NCBI RefSeq assembly: GCF_012927355.1
Contig: NZ_JABBGK010000003.1
Coordinates: 310,001 to 374,000, forward strand
Direction of reading: 5' to 3'
From: Rhizobium terricola
GTDB taxonomy: Bacteria > Pseudomonadota > Alphaproteobacteria > Rhizobiales > Rhizobiaceae
DNA length: 64,000 bases
Position numbers and translations under genes: made by a program. Positions 60,892 to 64,000 of this stretch are shown here, piece by piece. Position 1 is the first letter of the stretch, and each line of letters begins with the position of its first letter. The notes beneath the pieces are model-generated. The model had not been told where the DNA came from and did no database searches. It saw only the letters and a program-made list of their open reading frames with translations.

Positions 60892-62115
60892 ATGGCATCG
60901 CATAAAGACGTGAAGAAGGTCGTCCTCGCCTATTCGGGCGGGCTCGACACCTCGATCATTCTGAAATGGCTTCAGACGGAACTCAACGCCGAAGTTGTGA
61001 CCTTCACTGCCGATCTCGGCCAGGGCGAAGAGCTCGAGCCGGCGCGCCGCAAGGCGGAAATGCTCGGCATCAAGGAGATCTTCATCGAGGACGTCCGCGA
61101 GGAATTCGTCCGCGACTTCGTCTTCCCGATGTTCCGTGCCAATGCCGTCTATGAAGGCGTCTACCTGCTCGGCACCTCGATCGCCCGTCCGCTGATCTCC
61201 AAGCACCTGATCGACATTGCCAAGAAGACCGGTGCCGACGCGATCGCGCACGGCGCAACGGGCAAGGGCAACGACCAGGTCCGTTTCGAGCTTTCGGCCT
61301 ATGCGCTGAACCCCGATATCAAGATCATCGCTCCGTGGCGCGACTGGTCGTTCAAGAGCCGTACCGACCTTCTGGAGTTCGCCGAACAGCACCAGATCCC
61401 GGTTGCCAAGGACAAGAAGGGCGAGGCTCCCTTCTCGGTCGACGCCAACCTTCTGCACTCTTCGTCCGAAGGCAAGGTCCTCGAAGACCCGTCGATGGAA
61501 GCTCCGGAATACGTGCATATGCGCACGATCTCGCCGGAAGCCGCTCCCGACAAGGCAACGATCATCAAGATCGGCTTCGAAAAGGGTGATGCGGTCTCGA
61601 TCAACGGCGTTCGCATGAGCCCGGCCACCATCCTCGCCCAGCTCAACGACTACGGCCGCGACAACGGCATCGGCCGTATCGATCTCGTCGAGAACCGTTT
61701 CGTCGGCATGAAGTCGCGCGGCGTCTATGAGACCCCCGGCGGCACCATCCTGCTCGCGGCCCACCGCGCCATCGAATCGATCACGCTTGACCGGGGTGCG
61801 GGCCACCTCAAGGACGAGCTAATGCCGCGCTATGCCGAGCTCATCTACTACGGCTTCTGGTTCTCGCCGGAACGCGAGATGCTGCAGGCTGCGATCGATC
61901 TCAGCCAGCGCCATGTCGAGGGCGAAGTCACCCTGAAGCTCTACAAGGGCAATGTCATGGTCATCGGCCGCGAGAGCGAGAAGTCGCTCTATTCGGACAA
62001 GCTGGTGACCTTCGAGGACGACCAGGGCGCCTATGACCAGAAGGATGCGGCCGGCTTCATCAAGCTGAACGCGCTGCGCCTTCGCACACTGGCAAAGCGT
62101 AACCTGAAGGGCTGA
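60892..62115 (+). CDS. argG: Argininosuccinate synthase
   Basis: 407 aa. Joins citrulline and aspartate with ATP in arginine synthesis. ATP site AYSGGLDTS (residues ~13-21); also [13 protein letters not shown] and [19 protein letters not shown]. The frame is open upstream, but ATG 60892 gives the family N-terminus. The only arginine-biosynthetic gene in the window; the dimethylargininase-like enzyme at 13.3-14.2 kb could supply citrulline to it. Confidence 0.97.
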   Translation: MASHKDVKKVVLAYSGGLDTSIILKWLQTELNAEVVTFTADLGQGEELEPARRKAEMLGIKEIFIEDVREEFVRDFVFPMFRANAVYEGVYLLGTSIARPLISKHLIDIAKKTGADAIAHGATGKGNDQVRFELSAYALNPDIKIIAPWRDWSFKSRTDLLEFAEQHQIPVAKDKKGEAPFSVDANLLHSSSEGKVLEDPSMEAPEYVHMRTISPEAAPDKATIIKIGFEKGDAVSINGVRMSPATILAQLNDYGRDNGIGRIDLVENRFVGMKSRGVYETPGGTILLAAHRAIESITLDRGAGHLKDELMPRYAELIYYGFWFSPEREMLQAAIDLSQRHVEGEVTLKLYKGNVMVIGRESEKSLYSDKLVTFEDDQGAYDQKDAAGFIKLNALRLRTLAKRNLKG

Positions 62116-62139
62116 TCAGCCCATTCGATCAGGAATTCG

Positions 62140-62175
62140 AAGCCCGCCGCTGCAGCCCGCAGCTGCGGGCTTTTT
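62140..62175. terminator. argG terminator with nested palindromes
   Basis: AAGCCCGC (62140-62147) pairs with GCGGGCTT (62165-62172), or GCCCGCAG with CTGCGGGC (62155-62170) as an alternative fold; T-run follows. It lies against the end of the convergent MFS gene. Confidence 0.8.
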
Positions 62176-62176
62176 G

Positions 62177-63370
62177 TCATCCTGCGCGCCGCCGCGCCCA
62201 GAGGAAGGCGAGATAGGCGGTGATCGACAGGAATTCCATCGCGGGGATGACGGTGCCGAAAGCTGTCAGGGGATCGCCGATCATGGCCGCAGCAACGCCG
62301 CCGAGGAAGCCGGAAGCCATCTGTATGAAGCCGATGAGCGCGGCAGCCGACCCGGCAATCTCGGGATGGGGTGCAAGTCCGGCAGTGGTGATATAGGGGC
62401 TGACGAAGGCGATCCCGAATGAACAGACGGCGACGGGTCCCATGATCGACAGGAAACTCGGTTCGACGAATTCGACGGAAAGGGCGATCGCCGCGCCGCC
62501 GATGCCGACCAGGAGCAGGCCGACCAGCAGTGCGCCGCGCTCGCCCAGCCGCCGTGCGAGGAGCCGCAGGGCGACCGAGCCGGAAAAGAAGAAGCCGGAT
62601 TGCATCAACATGCCGAAGCCGAACTGGCTGGGCGTCAGGCCGACATGGTTGATCAGCACGAACGGCAGCATGGTGGATTGGGCATAAAGCGCGCCGATGC
62701 AGCCTCCGAGTACCAGTGCCGAGAACAGCACGCGCGGATCCGAGATCAGCGTCGCATAGGCCCGGGCGAGGCGATCCGGTCGAATGAGGGCCCGATCCGG
62801 CGTGGTCGTCTCGGCCATCAGAAGGCTGATCGTCAGGCTGGTGCCGATGCCGAACACGACCATCAGGAAGAAGATCGCCTGCCAGCCGGAAAGCGCGAGC
62901 GCCAGGCCGCCCAGCGTCGGGCCGGCGGCAGGGCCGACCGCCAGCATGATGCCGATCATGTTGAGGATCCGGGCCGCTTCCGCGCCGTTGAACTGGTCGC
63001 GAACGATCGCGCGGGAAACCGTGACGCCAACCGATGCGCCGATCCCCTGGATGAGGCGTCCGGCAAGCAGGAAATCGACGGTCGGGGCAAAGGCGGCAAT
63101 CAGGCTGCCGAGGATGTAGATCGTCAGGAAAACGAGCGTCGCCTTGCGGCGTCCGAATGCATCAGAGACCGGACCGGCAAGAAGCTGGGCGACGGCAAAT
63201 CCGCCGAAATAAATGGAGAGGCTGAGCTTGATGGCGCTGTCGGTCGTCTCGAAGGCCTTGACCAGTTGCGGCATGGCGGGGGTGTAGACGGCCATGGAAA
63301 CCGGGCCGATGGTGGTGAGGAGGGCGCCGATCAGCGAGGTCCGGCGCTCGCTCATGCGAGCCTTTGTCAT
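62177..63370 (-). CDS. Bcr/CflA-family MFS drug exporter
   Basis: 397 aa, twelve membrane segments. Motif A is present (GPVSDAFGRRKATLV) and motif C-like AVGPAAGPTLGG in the fifth helix, both of the DHA1 drug/proton antiporter group; the start MSERRTSLIGALLTTIGPVSMAVYTPAMPQ (core YTPAMPQ) is typical of Bcr/CflA. Exported compound unknown. Confidence 0.91.
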   Translation of the reverse strand: MTKARMSERRTSLIGALLTTIGPVSMAVYTPAMPQLVKAFETTDSAIKLSLSIYFGGFAVAQLLAGPVSDAFGRRKATLVFLTIYILGSLIAAFAPTVDFLLAGRLIQGIGASVGVTVSRAIVRDQFNGAEAARILNMIGIMLAVGPAAGPTLGGLALALSGWQAIFFLMVVFGIGTSLTISLLMAETTTPDRALIRPDRLARAYATLISDPRVLFSALVLGGCIGALYAQSTMLPFVLINHVGLTPSQFGFGMLMQSGFFFSGSVALRLLARRLGERGALLVGLLLVGIGGAAIALSVEFVEPSFLSIMGPVAVCSFGIAFVSPYITTAGLAPHPEIAGSAAALIGFIQMASGFLGGVAAAMIGDPLTAFGTVIPAMEFLSITAYLAFLWARRRAG

Positions 63371-63628
63371 GCAATTCCGTTCTTGCGATTTTTAAGGGCG
63401 CCGAGCCGAACCTGCTGTGTCGTCGCCGAGGAATGACTGCGGACCATAGGCCCGGCAGGCCGATTTGGCGATAGGAAGAATACGACATTCATCGCGTTGC
63501 CTTGGCGCCTGAGGGTAAGAAATTTTGTCGGTCTCGGGCTCCGCGCTTGCCAAGTTCGCACCACGAATACCATATCGCATGTCAGTAGCCTGCTTCGCGG
63601 GCGTCCGTCAGGCCAAGGGGAAATCGTC

Positions 63629-64000
63629 ATGAGCAAAACGTCGTCCGTCAATCCTGCCGTCTTCGAATGGAACGGGCCGAACACTCTGCCACGCTTCGAG
63701 GCGGTTTCCGATGGCGACTACGCTCCGGCTTTCGAGGCGGCCTTTGCTCTCCACGACGCGGAGATCGATGCGATCGCCGGCAACGCCGAGGCACCGACAT
63801 TTGCCAATACCATCATCGCGCTCGAAACCGCCGGTGACGAGCTGTCGCGCGTCTCGGCGCTGTTCTGGAACAAGGCGGGCGCTCACAGCAACGATACGAT
63901 CCAGGCTCTGGAGCGTGACATTGCCCCGAAGATGTCGCGCCACTACTCGAAGATCGGCATGAATGCCGATCTCTTCCGGCGGATCGACACGCTCTGGGAG
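63629..64000 (+). CDS. M3-family metallopeptidase, N-terminal part (3' end outside window)
   Basis: 124 codons are visible. The N-terminus (NPAVFEWNGPNTLPRFEAVSDGDYAPAFE, NTIIALETAGDELSRVSALFWN) matches peptidyl-dipeptidase Dcp / oligopeptidase A; the zinc motif HEFGH would be beyond the window. AAGGGGAA precedes the ATG. Cytoplasmic peptide degradation. Confidence 0.88.
   Translation, partial: MSKTSSVNPAVFEWNGPNTLPRFEAVSDGDYAPAFEAAFALHDAEIDAIAGNAEAPTFANTIIALETAGDELSRVSALFWNKAGAHSNDTIQALERDIAPKMSRHYSKIGMNADLFRRIDTLWE

Noticed and set aside
1..64000. tRNA, rRNA, CRISPR, IS or prophage content
   Set aside because: No cloverleaf, rRNA, regularly spaced repeat, transposase or phage gene was seen; the 21-bp repeat has only two exact copies, 1.7 kb apart.

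Overview
The window is an ordinary, gene-dense chromosomal segment of an alphaproteobacterium, almost certainly Rhizobiales and probably Rhizobiaceae. Supporting this: a ~2830-residue cyclic beta-1,2-glucan synthase (NdvB/ChvB type), an IalB-family protein, PhaR with phaA and phaB, a Suv3-like helicase with an S4 protein, fdxA and a CarD-family gene in a row, high GC with long antisense shadow frames, and GANTC (CcrM-type) sites. I see no rRNA, tRNA, IS element, prophage or CRISPR array. About 55 protein genes are supported; the first (pyc) and last (M3 peptidase) are cut by the window edges.

Layout. 1-9.5 kb: end of pyruvate carboxylase, then convergent ndvB. 9.9-18.8 kb: a divergent arginine/guanidino-compound locus. 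On the minus strand four overlapping genes encode a dimethylargininase-like hydrolase, a BetI-like TetR regulator, an AruH-type arginine:pyruvate transaminase and an AruI-type 2-ketoarginine decarboxylase. On the plus strand are a polar amino acid ABC transporter (ATPase, binding protein, two permeases) and an M20 amidohydrolase. 18.9-25.7 kb: a DUF2892-membrane fusion-RND pump operon, an EamA exporter and an MFS exporter. 25.7-29.2 kb: a Tat-exported molybdenum hydroxylase pair (IorAB type) divergent from a TetR gene. 29.2-34.9 kb: ispG, an OmpA-type lipoprotein, a LysE exporter, ispA, mtgA, a GST and rpmF.

35-45.5 kb: a small membrane protein, phaR divergent from phaAB (polyhydroxybutyrate), a minus-strand trio (alpha/beta hydrolase, DUF3309, glycine-zipper lipoprotein), then helicase, S4 protein, fdxA and CarD regulator. 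45.7-54.7 kb: a Wza-like lipoprotein, a Bax-inhibitor-1 protein with a probable ybhL-type RNA leader, YbbA/YbbP with divergent tesA, thpR, a low-molecular-weight phosphatase, phhB, a DUF1232 protein and an IalB protein. 54.9-64 kb: rlmN, a second ABC importer of unknown substrate, a LysE exporter, an SDR, argG, a Bcr/CflA exporter and the start of an M3 peptidase.

The most unusual part is the non-coding DNA on both sides of the hydrolase/DUF3309/lipoprotein trio. A 21-bp exact direct repeat occurs at 38605-38625 and 40360-40380. In both copies it reads RFVADSF in one frame, and a third stretch (40292-40315) encodes FVADSVFR using largely synonymous codons. The same intergenic region packs seven GANTC sites into 121 bp and holds an exact alphaproteobacterial LexA-type box (GTTC-N7-GTTC). 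This may be a family of micro-ORFs or a regulatory repeat; I know of no description of it.
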